Positions 1 to 6,748 of a stretch of 17,507 nucleotides of DNA are shown piece by piece. Where the stretch lies: contig JAKJAE010000020.1 in assembly GCA_022707665.1 (NCBI GenBank), forward strand, positions 1-17,507, read 5' to 3'. Under the pieces are notes generated by a model. It was not told where the DNA came from, did no database searches, and worked only from the letters and a program-made list of their open reading frames with translations. A program made the translations under genes and the position numbers. The number at the start of each line of letters is the position of its first letter. Position 1 is the first letter of the stretch. The DNA is from Chloroflexota bacterium. GTDB taxonomy: Bacteria > Chloroflexota > Anaerolineae > B4-G1 > SLSP01.

Positions 1-414
1 GACGAGCGTTTTACGGTCTCGTCGTTTGGTGAAGGCAATCCGGTTCCCATCCCGCGCTGGAAACTGGCCGAGATCATCCAGGCGCGTTGTGAGGAGATCC
101 TGGAGAGCGTGCAGCAGGAGATCAAGCGTTCGGGTTACGATGGGTTATTGCCCGCAGGGATTGTCCTGTGTGGTGGAACAGCGCAGCTCCCGGGAATGCG
201 CGACCTTGCGCGCACGATCTTTGAGCTGCCCGTACAGATCGGAATCCCCAGGGGGATTTCCGGGCTGACTGACAAGGTGAGTGGCCCCGACGCCGCAGTC
301 GCAGTCGGGCTGGTAAAGTGGACCCCACTGTGGGAAGAGGGAGGTGGTTGGCGAACGGTACGTACACCCTGGTTGAAGCGCTTCGGAGGGTGGCTGCGGA
401 ACCTGCTCCCATAG
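1..414 (+). CDS. ftsA: Cell division protein FtsA, C-terminal part (cut by window start)
   Basis: FtsA is the actin-like ATPase that ties FtsZ filaments to the inner face of the cytoplasmic membrane. The frame is open from base 1, so the first part lies outside the window; 137 residues are visible. They contain the actin-fold phosphate/adenosine segment LPAGIVLCGGTAQLPGM (about residues 51-67 of the visible part), followed by GISGLTDKVSGPDAAVAVGLV, typical of the end of FtsA. The last residues, TPWLKRFGGWLRNLLP, form an amphipathic helix with Trp, Phe and Leu on one face and Lys/Arg on the other, matching the membrane-targeting helix that ends FtsA proteins. ftsZ follows on the same strand, the usual order. 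Identification rests on these motifs and the neighbour. Confidence 0.93.
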   Translation, partial: DERFTVSSFGEGNPVPIPRWKLAEIIQARCEEILESVQQEIKRSGYDGLLPAGIVLCGGTAQLPGMRDLARTIFELPVQIGIPRGISGLTDKVSGPDAAVAVGLVKWTPLWEEGGGWRTVRTPWLKRFGGWLRNLLP

Positions 415-444
415 AGCGGGCCCGCGGGTCACAAGGTCAAGATT

Positions 445-597
445 GGGGAGCACCTGCTGACTCCCCGTTGCGGTGTGATAGACCTACACCGGTGGAGCTA
501 TGCCCTGATTGGTGCAAGCGGAAGGATGGTGGCGTATGGGATCGAGACCCATGGGACAGAGTTGGAAGGCAGCAAGCTCAAAGGTGGCACCTTTGAG
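445..597 (+). promoter_or_regulatory. Structured ftsA-ftsZ intergenic leader with four hairpins
   Basis: The 217-nt gap between ftsA and ftsZ has no convincing ORF but several perfect stems: GGGGAG/CTCCCC (445-450 with 461-466), GGTGT/ACACC (472-476 with 486-490), ATGGG/CCCAT (536-540 with 548-552) and CTCAAAGGT/ACCTTTGAG (577-585 with 589-597, loop GGC). The last stem holds GGTGGCACC, which resembles the T-box core (GGTGGNACC), and lies 20 nt before the ftsZ Shine-Dalgarno. Its 3' arm ACCTTT could instead pair with GGAGGT (620-625) through two G-U pairs, masking the ribosome binding site. No convincing promoter was seen in the gap. A role in regulating ftsZ translation is inference. Confidence 0.45.
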
Positions 598-617
598 ACC
601 AGCGAGACCGCAAAGGC

Positions 618-625
618 AAGGAGGT
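618..625 (+). promoter_or_regulatory. Ribosome binding site of ftsZ
   Basis: AAGGAGGT is a full match to the Shine-Dalgarno sequence and sits 6 nt before ATG 632. It decides the start of ftsZ against an in-frame extension reaching back to 509, which would add 41 residues unlike any FtsZ N-terminus. Confidence 0.85.
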
Positions 626-631
626 CCTGAG

Positions 632-1729
632 ATGGTGGGTTGGGCCGAGAATTTCGCACAGATCAAGGTCGTGGGTTGCGGTGGTGGCGGCAGTAACGCG
701 GTGAACCGCATGATTGTGGAAGGGCTGCAGGGCGTTGAGTTCATCGCTGTCAACACCGACGCGCAGGCCCTGATGTTGTCACAGGCGCCCAAGTGCCTGC
801 GCATCGGGGACTCGGTCACGCGTGGTCTGGGCGCAGGTGGCAACCCCGAGGAGGGCCGGAAGGCCGCTGAGGAATCGCAGGATGAGATCCGTGAGGTCCT
901 GCAAGGGGCCGACATGGTTTTCGTCACGGCCGGTATGGGGGGCGGCACGGGCACAGGTGCCGCTCCGGTTATCGGGCGTATTGCCAAGGAGGAGATCAAG
1001 GCCCTGACCATTGGTGTGGTGACACGGCCGTTCACCTTCGAGGGCGCCAAGCGCAACCGCGTGGCTGCTGAAGGAATTGAAGCCCTGAAGCAGGTCGTTG
1101 ACACGCTGATCGTGATTCCCAACGACCGGCTACTGGAGATCACCGAGAAGCGGGTCAGCCTGACCGAGGCCTTTGGTGTGGCCGATGATGTGTTGCGGCA
1201 GGGCATTCAGGGTATCACCGAGGTGATCACCGTGCCCGGGCTGGTCAATCTGGACTTCGCTGACGTGAAGTCGATCATGCTGGAGGGTGGCGCCGCCCTG
1301 ATGGCGGTCGGCCGTGCCTCGGGCGAGAAGCGCGCTGTCGAGGCCGTGCAGCAGGCGATCTCCAGCCGGTTGCTCGACATTACGATCGATGGGGCGCGGG
1401 GCATCCTGTTCAACATCACGGGCGGTCCTAACATGACGCTGTTTGAGGTCAATGAGGCCGCGTCGATCATCCGCGAAACGGCACATCCTGATGTGAACTT
1501 GATCTTCGGTGCCGTTATCGATGAGGCGATGGCCGATGAAGTCCGGATCACAGTGATCGCCACAGGATTTGATAACGACAAGGAGCCCGAGATCGCGACG
1601 GTCAGAGCGTCTGGTGCGGTTGCGGCACCACAAACGCAGCGACGCTCTGAGCCAAGCGAGCTATTCAGCGCTCAGGTTGCCGATCGCGACAATATCGAGA
1701 TCCCTGCTTTCCTGCGCCGTCGCGGGTAG
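632..1729 (+). CDS. ftsZ: Cell division protein FtsZ
   Basis: FtsZ is the tubulin-like GTPase that polymerises into the division ring. The 365-residue product is of normal length. Visible motifs are the glycine-rich [13 protein letters not shown] (15-27), NTDAQAL (41-47), the tubulin signature [11 protein letters not shown] (103-113), the base-contact region [10 protein letters not shown] (132-141), and the T7 loop NLDFADVK (206-213) with the catalytic Asp residues. The tail ends [13 protein letters not shown], the conserved C-terminal peptide that binds FtsA. After a compact globular core the linker (about 320-350) is short and rich in Ala, Gln and Ser. The start at 632 is fixed by AAGGAGGT 6 nt upstream. 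The gene lies downstream of ftsA with a structured leader between them. It ends before a tandem repeat and a shared terminator. Confidence 0.98.
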   Translation: MVGWAENFAQIKVVGCGGGGSNAVNRMIVEGLQGVEFIAVNTDAQALMLSQAPKCLRIGDSVTRGLGAGGNPEEGRKAAEESQDEIREVLQGADMVFVTAGMGGGTGTGAAPVIGRIAKEEIKALTIGVVTRPFTFEGAKRNRVAAEGIEALKQVVDTLIVIPNDRLLEITEKRVSLTEAFGVADDVLRQGIQGITEVITVPGLVNLDFADVKSIMLEGGAALMAVGRASGEKRAVEAVQQAISSRLLDITIDGARGILFNITGGPNMTLFEVNEAASIIRETAHPDVNLIFGAVIDEAMADEVRITVIATGFDNDKEPEIATVRASGAVAAPQTQRRSEPSELFSAQVADRDNIEIPAFLRRRG

Positions 1730-1737
1730 CCGGGGAC

Positions 1738-1773
1738 AGGCCGATCGGGTCGATCAGGCCGATCGGGTCGATC
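1738..1773. repeat. Tandem duplication of an 18-bp unit
   Basis: AGGCCGATCGGGTCGATC occurs twice in perfect tandem (1738-1755 and 1756-1773), 8 nt after the ftsZ stop. Each copy contains GATCG-GGT-CGATC, a 5-bp inverted repeat with a 3-nt loop, so the transcript could form two small hairpins. Function is unknown; it could be a simple replication-slippage duplication. Confidence 0.8.
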
Positions 1774-1948
1774 AAACGACCTCTTGTTGCTGTCTTGTAG
1801 GCAGGGCGTCGGAAGCAACGGCGCCATCTGCATGTCGTTGACTGTGGATCAACCGTGGCGCGTGGAGTACGTGCACCAGGCACGTCCCTTCGCGCAGCAT
1901 AGGTGTGCCCATGGGTCTGCCCGGAAACCGCCGGCCGGGTAGATGATG

Positions 1949-1986
1949 AGAAGAACGCCGGGCCTACAAAGGCCCGGCGTTCTTCT
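1949..1986. terminator. Bidirectional terminator between ftsZ and rocD
   Basis: A perfect 17-bp stem, AGAAGAACGCCGGGCCT (1949-1965) with AGGCCCGGCGTTCTTCT (1970-1986), has the tetraloop ACAA. It lies between two convergent genes, 27 nt beyond the end of rocD on the minus strand. The stem ends are A/T-rich on both sides, but there is no long T-run. It probably ends transcription from both sides. Confidence 0.8.
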
Positions 1987-2013
1987 ATTGCTTGTTGGTC
2001 GCACGGACGGCGA

Positions 2014-3273
2014 TTACTCCGCCGGCTGGGGTTCTGCTGCACGCATCCGCAAGGACTCTGGTGCCGGGTAAGGCGCTGTGGCGAGGACGGCTGCGAACTG
2101 CTCGACGACAAAGTCGATCTCCTCGCGTGAGATCACGAGGGGCGGCGCGAAGCGGATAACGGCGCCGTGGGTGTCTTTGGCGAGGACGCCACGCTCTTTG
2201 AGCGCCTCGGCATAGTTCCGGGCGTGCCCCGCTTCAGGGTGGAACTCCACACCTATGAGGAGTCCTTTCCCGCGAACCTCCGCGATGTGGGGGCTGTTGA
2301 GGTCACGGATGGCCTGCTGGAAGTAGGCCCCCAGCTCACGAGAGCGGCGGGGTAGCTCTTCCTCGACGATGACGCGCAGTGCCTCGCGCGCTACGGCGCT
2401 GGCGAGGGGATTACCCCCGAACGTGGAGCCGTGCATTCCGGGTGTGAAGAGCCCCATAACGTCGCGCATGCCGACGGTGGCAGACACGGGCATCATGCCA
2501 CCAGAGAGGGCTTTCCCGATGGTGATGAGATCAGGCGTGACCTCTTCCCAATCGCTCGCGAAGAGCTGGCCACAGCGTCCCAGCCCTGTCTGGATCTCAT
2601 CGGCGATGAGCAACACCCGGTTGCGGGTGCAGATATCACGGACCTTGCGGAGGTAGCCGTCGGGCGGCACGTTGACGCCAGCCTCGCCCTGGATGGGCTC
2701 TACGAGGAAGGCGGCGGTGTTGGGCGTGATCGCTGCTTCGAGCGCGCTAGCGTCGCCGAAGGGAATTGACTTGAACCCGGGAGTAAAAGGGCCGAAGCCA
2801 TCGCGGTAGAGTGGCTCGGTTGAGAAGGAGATCACGGTGATGGTGCGTCCGTGGAAGTTGTCCCCGCACGTGATGATCTCGGCCTTGCCATCGGGAATCC
2901 CCTTGACCCGGTAACCCCAGAGTCTGGCAGCTTTAACAGCGGCCTCGACCGCTTCTGCCCCTGAGTTCATTGGGAGCATCATATCGTAGCCGGTCAGCGC
3001 GCAGAGCTCTTTGGCGAGGAGTGGAAACTGGTTGTTGCGGAAGGCGCGGGATGTGAGGGTCAGACGATCCACCTGATCGATGAGAGCCCGGACGATGCGG
3101 GGGTGCCGATGGCCCTGGTTGAGCGCCGAATAGGCGCTCAGGCAGTCCAGATAGCGTTTGCCCTCGACGTCCCAGACCCAGACTCCTTCACCCCGCTCAA
3201 TCACGACATCGATGGGGTGATAGGTGTTGGTGCCGTGTGTATCTTCCAGTCGGATGTAATCTTCGGTATGCAT
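2014..3273 (-). CDS. rocD: Ornithine aminotransferase (class III, PLP-dependent)
   Basis: The likely reaction is ornithine + 2-oxoglutarate to glutamate semialdehyde + glutamate, linking arginine/ornithine and proline metabolism in the cytoplasm. The 419-residue product has the usual length. The N-terminal segment YHPIDVVIERGEGVWVWDVE and LDCLSAYSALNQGHRHP (43-59) are characteristic of ornithine aminotransferases rather than acetylornithine or GABA aminotransferases. MNSGAEAVEAAVKAAR (102-117) binds the cofactor phosphate, D225 in IADEIQTGLGR contacts the pyridine nitrogen, and K254 in TIGKALSGG is the Schiff-base lysine. The start at 3273 (MHTEDYIRLE) is preceded on the minus strand by GGAGGATCCGGAGAGCT. 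A 21-residue upstream extension is open but lacks family similarity. The gene stands alone, convergent with ftsZ and divergent from tRNA-Asp. Other class III aminotransferase activities are possible but less likely. Confidence 0.92.
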   Translation of the reverse strand: MHTEDYIRLEDTHGTNTYHPIDVVIERGEGVWVWDVEGKRYLDCLSAYSALNQGHRHPRIVRALIDQVDRLTLTSRAFRNNQFPLLAKELCALTGYDMMLPMNSGAEAVEAAVKAARLWGYRVKGIPDGKAEIITCGDNFHGRTITVISFSTEPLYRDGFGPFTPGFKSIPFGDASALEAAITPNTAAFLVEPIQGEAGVNVPPDGYLRKVRDICTRNRVLLIADEIQTGLGRCGQLFASDWEEVTPDLITIGKALSGGMMPVSATVGMRDVMGLFTPGMHGSTFGGNPLASAVAREALRVIVEEELPRRSRELGAYFQQAIRDLNSPHIAEVRGKGLLIGVEFHPEAGHARNYAEALKERGVLAKDTHGAVIRFAPPLVISREEIDFVVEQFAAVLATAPYPAPESLRMRAAEPQPAE

Positions 3274-3407
3274 AGCTCTCCGGATCCTCCAGGGTGAATG
3301 TCCCACAACGGTAACACAGGCCAGGCCTGGTCTCAAGTGATGCTTGTCCTAGGGTTGGAAGGCGAACGGCAGAAGACGCAGGGGAAGGGCTCACGGGCGA
3401 AAAGGGG

Positions 3408-3435
3408 TTGACATTTTGGAGGCCCATGGTATGAT
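3408..3435 (+). promoter_or_regulatory. Sigma-70-type promoter of tRNA-Asp
   Basis: TTGACA (3408-3413) is a perfect -35 box. TATGAT (3430-3435) is a 5/6 -10 box after a 16-nt spacer. Transcription would start close to the tRNA 5' end at 3448. Confidence 0.85.
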
Positions 3436-3447
3436 GTTGCACGTCGT

Positions 3448-3524
3448 GGGGGCGTAGTGTAGTGGTTTAACATGTCGGCCTGTCAAGCCGAAGATCGCGG
3501 GTTCAAATCCCGTCGCTCCCGCCA
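3448..3524 (+). tRNA. tRNA-Asp (anticodon GTC), CCA encoded
   Basis: The cloverleaf folds by eye. The acceptor stem GGGGGCG pairs with CGCTCCC, with one G-U pair. The D arm contains AGTGGTTT. The anticodon stem is TCGGC/GCCGA around loop CTGTCAA, so the anticodon is GTC, reading Asp codons. The T arm is GCGGG-TTCAAAT-CCCGT. The discriminator is G, as expected for tRNA-Asp, and CCA is encoded at 3522-3524. The gene is a single unit with its own promoter and terminator. Confidence 0.97.
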
Positions 3525-3531
3525 CAAGTGA

Positions 3532-3563
3532 AAGAGCTCTCTAGTGCAAGAGAGCTCTTCTTT
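3532..3563 (+). terminator. Intrinsic terminator of tRNA-Asp
   Basis: An 11-bp perfect stem, AAGAGCTCTCT (3532-3542) with AGAGAGCTCTT (3549-3559), has loop AGTGCA and is followed by CTTTGTT. It lies 7 nt after the tRNA CCA. Confidence 0.85.
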
Positions 3564-3775
3564 GTTATCTGGGGAGTGAGGAGTGGAGACTCTGCCCCAC
3601 TCATGGCCTGTGTTGGTGAGGGATCCCTATCGGGTGCCTCTCTCGCGACACAGAGCGCGCAATGGACATCCTCGCAAGCACCAACTCCCCGGGACACCAG
3701 ATGGGCAACCGCCCCCGCTTTCCGACGCAGGCGCCGCCCAGCGATCCTGGACTGAATGATGGACGGTTGTGGCCG

Positions 3776-5677
3776 TCATAGACCACGGATCGTCAACGGC
3801 AGATAGACCTTTCTCAACCCCACCCTGGCGACGCTGACGTTGTTCGCTGGCGTCACGTCCAGCGGATCGAAGATCAACGCGCGGTTCTCAAAGACTTCGC
3901 CTGCAGCGTAGGTGTCGGTGAGCCGCCCCGTGATGGTGATCACGCCGCCAGGCCCGCTCGCCAACGGTTCGACCATCCACATGTAGTCGGCGGTGCCCGC
4001 CGCGGTGATCGCCAAGGTGCTCGCCACCGTCGTCTCCACGACCTGCGCGGGCATCACGTCCGTGACGACGACGTTACTGGCAATTCCACCACCGATGTTG
4101 GCGACCGCCAGCGTGAAGGTGATCAAGTCACCCGGCCCCACCTCGCTCCCCGACACCGTCTTGACGATCGCCACATCTGGGAGTGCCGCCGAGGTGCGCA
4201 GGCGGATCCCGACATCGCTGTAAGGCGTCCACCCCGTGCCGTTCGAACTGATCCACGAGTTGCCGTCCTGCGAGCTCAACGTGTCAATCGGAACGGGCTT
4301 CTGGGTGGTTCGCGCGACGAACCGCACTACGGCAGCCAGACGCGCCCCGGCCTCCAACGCGAGCGGCGGATTGACCGGGACTGATCGATAACCGGCGTGG
4401 TCGTAGCGATGCCCCTGGCTTTGCCACAGCGGTGGTCCAACCGGACCATTGCCGAAATCGTCGTAGAGCGCGATGTCGACACGCTCCATCGCATCCACCG
4501 TCCAGAACTCAACACGGGTCACGCGCGTCTGCGCGGTGGCGGTGAAGACATTGGCTCCCCAGGCCGTGGTGCTGCCCACGTAGCCGACATGGCCGCGCCA
4601 GCCCGCTTCGTCGTAGCTCCACAGCGTGCCTTCTTCGTCATAGGGCTGCCAGTCCGTCATGTAGGCCACGTGCGATCCCAGGCCCGCCGCGCCGTAGCCG
4701 TCATCCGGACCGTAGGCGATCCTGAAGTAACCGTCGTCGCCCCAGTCAGTGCCCCAACTGTTCTTGACGATCCACGCGCCGTGGCCCTGGTCGTGCGTGA
4801 GGGTGTCGTCCCATCCGACGACCAGCACGGCGTGGTTCGTCGTGATCTGTCCGCCATCGTAGACCAAGACGCTCGAGCCGTCATACGTGCCGAAGGCCGC
4901 GTCCCAGGCGGGATTATTCGCATCTCCAGCGTAGATCGAGGAATAGACCGGCCCGTGATCGATGATCGCCGCCTTCAGCGTTGCCGAGGTGACCGCGGTG
5001 GGGCCCGACATCAGCTCCCAGCCCAGCAGCGTGGTCTGGTAGCTCACGTCGGTGGGGCATGGCAAGCCCAGCGTCGTTGTATAGGGCAGGTCCGACTCCA
5101 GCACCGTCCCCATCTGCGCCAGGTGGTTGGCGACCATCAGGTAGTTGCCGCCGTCACTGGGGTCCCAGCCCGACCCGGGGTCGAGGGCATCCCAACTGCA
5201 ATCACGGACATGCCGCTCGGCATAGTCGGGCAGCGATGCGGCGCCGTAGATGAACTCCCTCGACTCTACGTTGCCCAGGGCCGCAAAGGCGTAGCAGCAG
5301 GCTGATGCGCCCTGGTTCTTCACAGGCGAGACGTGGTTGACGCCGTTGACCACGCGCCAGTCGAAGGCCACGGGCAGCGTCCCCGTGTAAGAGGCACTCA
5401 CCGTCAGCGACCAGGCGCCCAGGTAAGAGAGATCCATATCCGGCGGCGTGAACCCCCTGGCGTATCCGCCGCCCCCGGCAGCAGCGGGCACCGGCGGGTC
5501 CCCTACGGATCCTGTATCCCGGGCGATCACGCGCGTGTCCGACAGAAGCGAACCTGCGATGACCAGGACCAGAACCAGCAGGATGGCAGAGGCCATCCGT
5601 CTACAGACGCACCGACCAACGCCCAAGCGACGAGCCACACTCGAGAAACGAGGATCCAGCCGGATGACTCTGCGCAT
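3776..5677 (-). CDS. Secreted papain-family (C1A) cysteine protease with lectin-like and DUF11 domains
   Basis: This is a predicted extracellular cysteine endopeptidase of 633 residues. A basic N-terminus and hydrophobic stretch (about 29-46) form a signal peptide or anchor. The C1A domain spans about 104-340. NQGASACCYAF gives oxyanion Q122 and catalytic C128 (aligned with papain Cys25, although the papain CGSCW box is altered to SACCY). H282 lies in TTNHAVLVVGW and N306 in WIVKNSWGTDWGDDGYF. Residues 350-495 (WGANVFTA...VTRVEFWT) resemble the lectin-like domain that often follows bacterial C1 domains. Residues 501-615 form one DUF11-type repeat (AIVKTVSG...GDLITFTLAVANIG). The last residues are KVYLPLTIRGL. 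No long inhibitory prodomain is seen. The start at 5677 follows GGAGGTGCTGTG; an in-frame extension of 22 residues is open but lacks such a site. It stands alone, divergent from the riboswitch unit. Confidence 0.9.
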   Translation of the reverse strand: MRRVIRLDPRFSSVARRLGVGRCVCRRMASAILLVLVLVIAGSLLSDTRVIARDTGSVGDPPVPAAAGGGGYARGFTPPDMDLSYLGAWSLTVSASYTGTLPVAFDWRVVNGVNHVSPVKNQGASACCYAFAALGNVESREFIYGAASLPDYAERHVRDCSWDALDPGSGWDPSDGGNYLMVANHLAQMGTVLESDLPYTTTLGLPCPTDVSYQTTLLGWELMSGPTAVTSATLKAAIIDHGPVYSSIYAGDANNPAWDAAFGTYDGSSVLVYDGGQITTNHAVLVVGWDDTLTHDQGHGAWIVKNSWGTDWGDDGYFRIAYGPDDGYGAAGLGSHVAYMTDWQPYDEEGTLWSYDEAGWRGHVGYVGSTTAWGANVFTATAQTRVTRVEFWTVDAMERVDIALYDDFGNGPVGPPLWQSQGHRYDHAGYRSVPVNPPLALEAGARLAAVVRFVARTTQKPVPIDTLSSQDGNSWISSNGTGWTPYSDVGIRLRTSAALPDVAIVKTVSGSEVGPGDLITFTLAVANIGGGIASNVVVTDVMPAQVVETTVASTLAITAAGTADYMWMVEPLASGPGGVITITGRLTDTYAAGEVFENRALIFDPLDVTPANNVSVARVGLRKVYLPLTIRGL

Positions 5678-5878
5678 CACAGCACCTCCATGCGGGTTGA
5701 TCCCAGTGTAGAGGCGATCTGCGCCCAGCCAAGATGCACTCAACTGGGTGGATGAACCCTATGAGGCAGCCGTCTGAGTCCTTCTCCAAGGCTCTCCTGG
5801 AGATCATGCGTTCAGTGACCGGTGCGGCCACCCACGGGTGCAGGCTCTCAATCGATCGGCAGTGCGTCTTGATGGATC

Positions 5879-5921
5879 TTAACAATCTGTTAACATAAGT
5901 CTGTCGATCGTCGTGTATAAT
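5879..5921 (+). promoter_or_regulatory. Promoter with TTAACA direct repeats (PhoP-box-like) before the riboswitch
   Basis: TATAAT (5916-5921) is a perfect -10 box preceded by TG. Upstream TTAACA occurs at 5879-5884 and 5890-5895, a direct repeat with 5-nt spacing and 11-bp period. This is the arrangement bound by OmpR/PhoB-family regulators such as Bacillus PhoP. The first copy also forms an inverted repeat with TGTTAA (5888-5893). The second TTAACA is the only -35-like sequence, but 20 nt from the -10 is too far for strong unassisted activity, which fits an activator-dependent promoter. That reading is inference. Confidence 0.6.
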
Positions 5922-5932
5922 ACTGTGTGGTT

Positions 5933-6140
5933 GAGGGAGAATAAAGTCCCTCGATGGACTTGAACAAGTTGAGCAGTTGTCGCCTAATGCAGTAGCAGCG
6001 GGGGAACCACTTAAGGGGCGAATTGGAGGTAGGTGCACTCGTGCGCCAGCTTCTTCAGGGTTACTTCTTTGACCCGAGCCCGACAGCTAACCTCGTAGGC
6101 GTGGAAGAAGGACGCTCAGGACTCTGGAGTGTCCTTTTTT
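5933..6140 (+). promoter_or_regulatory. c-di-AMP riboswitch (ydaO/yuaA type) with expression platform
   Basis: The aptamer lies at 5981-6101 and closes with P1 CGCCTA (5981-5986) pairing TAGGCG (6096-6101). It carries the class hallmarks: GGGGGAACCA (6000-6009), GGGGCGAATT (6015-6024) and GACAGCTAACCTCGTAGGC (6082-6100), a near-exact match to the 3' part of ydaO RNAs. A small hairpin GAGGGA/TCCCTC (5933-5952) precedes it. Known members bind cyclic di-AMP and usually switch transcription off through a terminator, which is present at 6108-6140. CTTCTTC (6050-6056) can pair with GAAGAAG (6104-6110), overlapping the foot of the terminator, and could be part of the switch. The downstream gene is the 51-aa ORF at 6301. 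Confidence 0.93.
6108..6140 (+). terminator. Intrinsic terminator of the riboswitch expression platform
   Basis: AAGGACGCTC (6108-6117) pairs with GAGTGTCCTT (6127-6136), 10 bp with one G-T wobble, and is followed by TTTTTT. It begins 6 nt after P1 of the aptamer, the usual position for ligand-controlled termination. Confidence 0.9.
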
Positions 6141-6273
6141 GTTGCTTATGTGATGCCGCAGATTCGTGGCGCCTGACCAGAGGTAAGAAGGTGTCAGCGG
6201 AAGCGGCCCACGAGGCGCAAGGGGCTATCTCCGGATCTTGTGCGGTCTTGTCCTGGATTTCGATAACACGAGA

Positions 6274-6287
6274 TGACCCAAGGGTCA
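6274..6287. promoter_or_regulatory. Palindrome just upstream of the small-ORF ribosome binding site
   Basis: TGACCC-AA-GGGTCA is a perfect inverted repeat ending immediately before the GAAGGAG Shine-Dalgarno of the 51-aa gene. It could be an operator or RNA element; no specific regulator can be named. Confidence 0.35.
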
Positions 6288-6300
6288 GAAGGAGATACAG

Positions 6301-6456
6301 ATGGACAGCTTCTTGATGGCAGATGTGGAACGACAGGTATATAAGGACTGGGAGCAGCGGTTCAACAAGCGCGTCATCCGCCGGTCATCCAGTACCGGTA
6401 TCGATGTGCCCCAGATCATTCGGAGTCTGATCGACAATCTGAAGCGAACGCCTTAG
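6301..6456 (+). CDS. 51-residue protein of unknown function, likely controlled by the c-di-AMP riboswitch
   Basis: I do not recognise this protein. The start ATG 6301 is preceded by GAAGGAGATACAG, a strong Shine-Dalgarno at good spacing, and the same frame is closed by TGA at 6274. The product begins MDSFLMADVERQVYKDWEQR, continues with a basic segment FNKRVIRRSSSTG, and ends in DVPQIIRSLIDNLKRTP. It reads as two charged amphipathic helices (about 6-28 and 35-49) joined by a Ser/Gly-rich turn. There is no signal peptide or membrane segment, so it should be cytoplasmic. It is the only ORF between the riboswitch terminator at 6140 and the strong terminator at 6527-6557, so it appears to be the sole protein output of this unit. 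A c-di-AMP-responsive small regulator is a reasonable guess but only inference. Confidence 0.75.
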   Translation: MDSFLMADVERQVYKDWEQRFNKRVIRRSSSTGIDVPQIIRSLIDNLKRTP

Positions 6457-6526
6457 TGTTGGCGTAGACACTCACGACCTCCTTTCTCAGCTTAACGTAG
6501 GGCTGCGGGACAGGTGGTCGGCTCAT

Positions 6527-6557
6527 AGCGGGGAACCTCTGGGGTTCCCCGCTTTTT
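6527..6557 (+). terminator. Strong intrinsic terminator after the 51-aa gene
   Basis: An 11-bp perfect stem, AGCGGGGAACC (6527-6537) with GGTTCCCCGCT (6543-6553), loop TCTGG, runs into TTTTTG. It ends the riboswitch transcript 70 nt after the small-ORF stop. Confidence 0.93.
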
Positions 6558-6584
6558 GTTTCGTGAGCTTCAGTGATTGGTTGC

Positions 6585-6611
6585 TTGACACCGCGCAGCA
6601 GCGAGCACAAT
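6585..6611 (+). promoter_or_regulatory. Possible promoter before the esterase pseudogene
   Basis: TTGACA (6585-6590) is a perfect -35 box. The best -10 candidate, CACAAT (6606-6611), matches 4/6 with a short 15-nt spacer. The call is weak on the -10 side. Confidence 0.35.
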
Positions 6612-6748
6612 AGGTGAGAGTTGGCTCGTAGCAATCGATTGGCCGGTTCTGCTGCCGCCTGCTGAGGCACAGGAACGACTGAAGTCGGACCTGCGAACCC
6701 TCAGACATCAGCTCAGTCAAGCACTGGTGAAAGGATCACTGCAGACCC

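Noticed and set aside
415..631. Calling the ftsZ leader a T-box outright
   Set aside because: The GGTGGCACC core is present, but AGAGAG, the specifier region and the GCG following the core could not be identified, so it is kept as a finding only.
509..631. N-terminal extension of FtsZ by 41 residues
   Set aside because: The perfect Shine-Dalgarno at 618-625 and normal FtsZ N-terminus set the start at 632; the extension covers the hairpins.
484..1206. 240-codon minus-strand ORF opposite ftsZ
   Set aside because: Shadow of the highly conserved ftsZ frame.
3761..3777. Inverted repeat GACGG/CCGTC at the end of the protease gene
   Set aside because: Only 5 bp, overlaps the stop codon and has no T-run; too weak for a terminator call.
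4397..5305. 302-codon plus-strand ORF opposite the protease
   Set aside because: It is antisense to a gene with an intact catalytic triad and domain order; Arg/Val/His-rich shadow composition.
6023..6316. 97-codon ORF overlapping the riboswitch
   Set aside because: It runs through the aptamer, the terminator hairpin and the start of the 51-aa gene in another frame; the RNA signals explain this sequence better.
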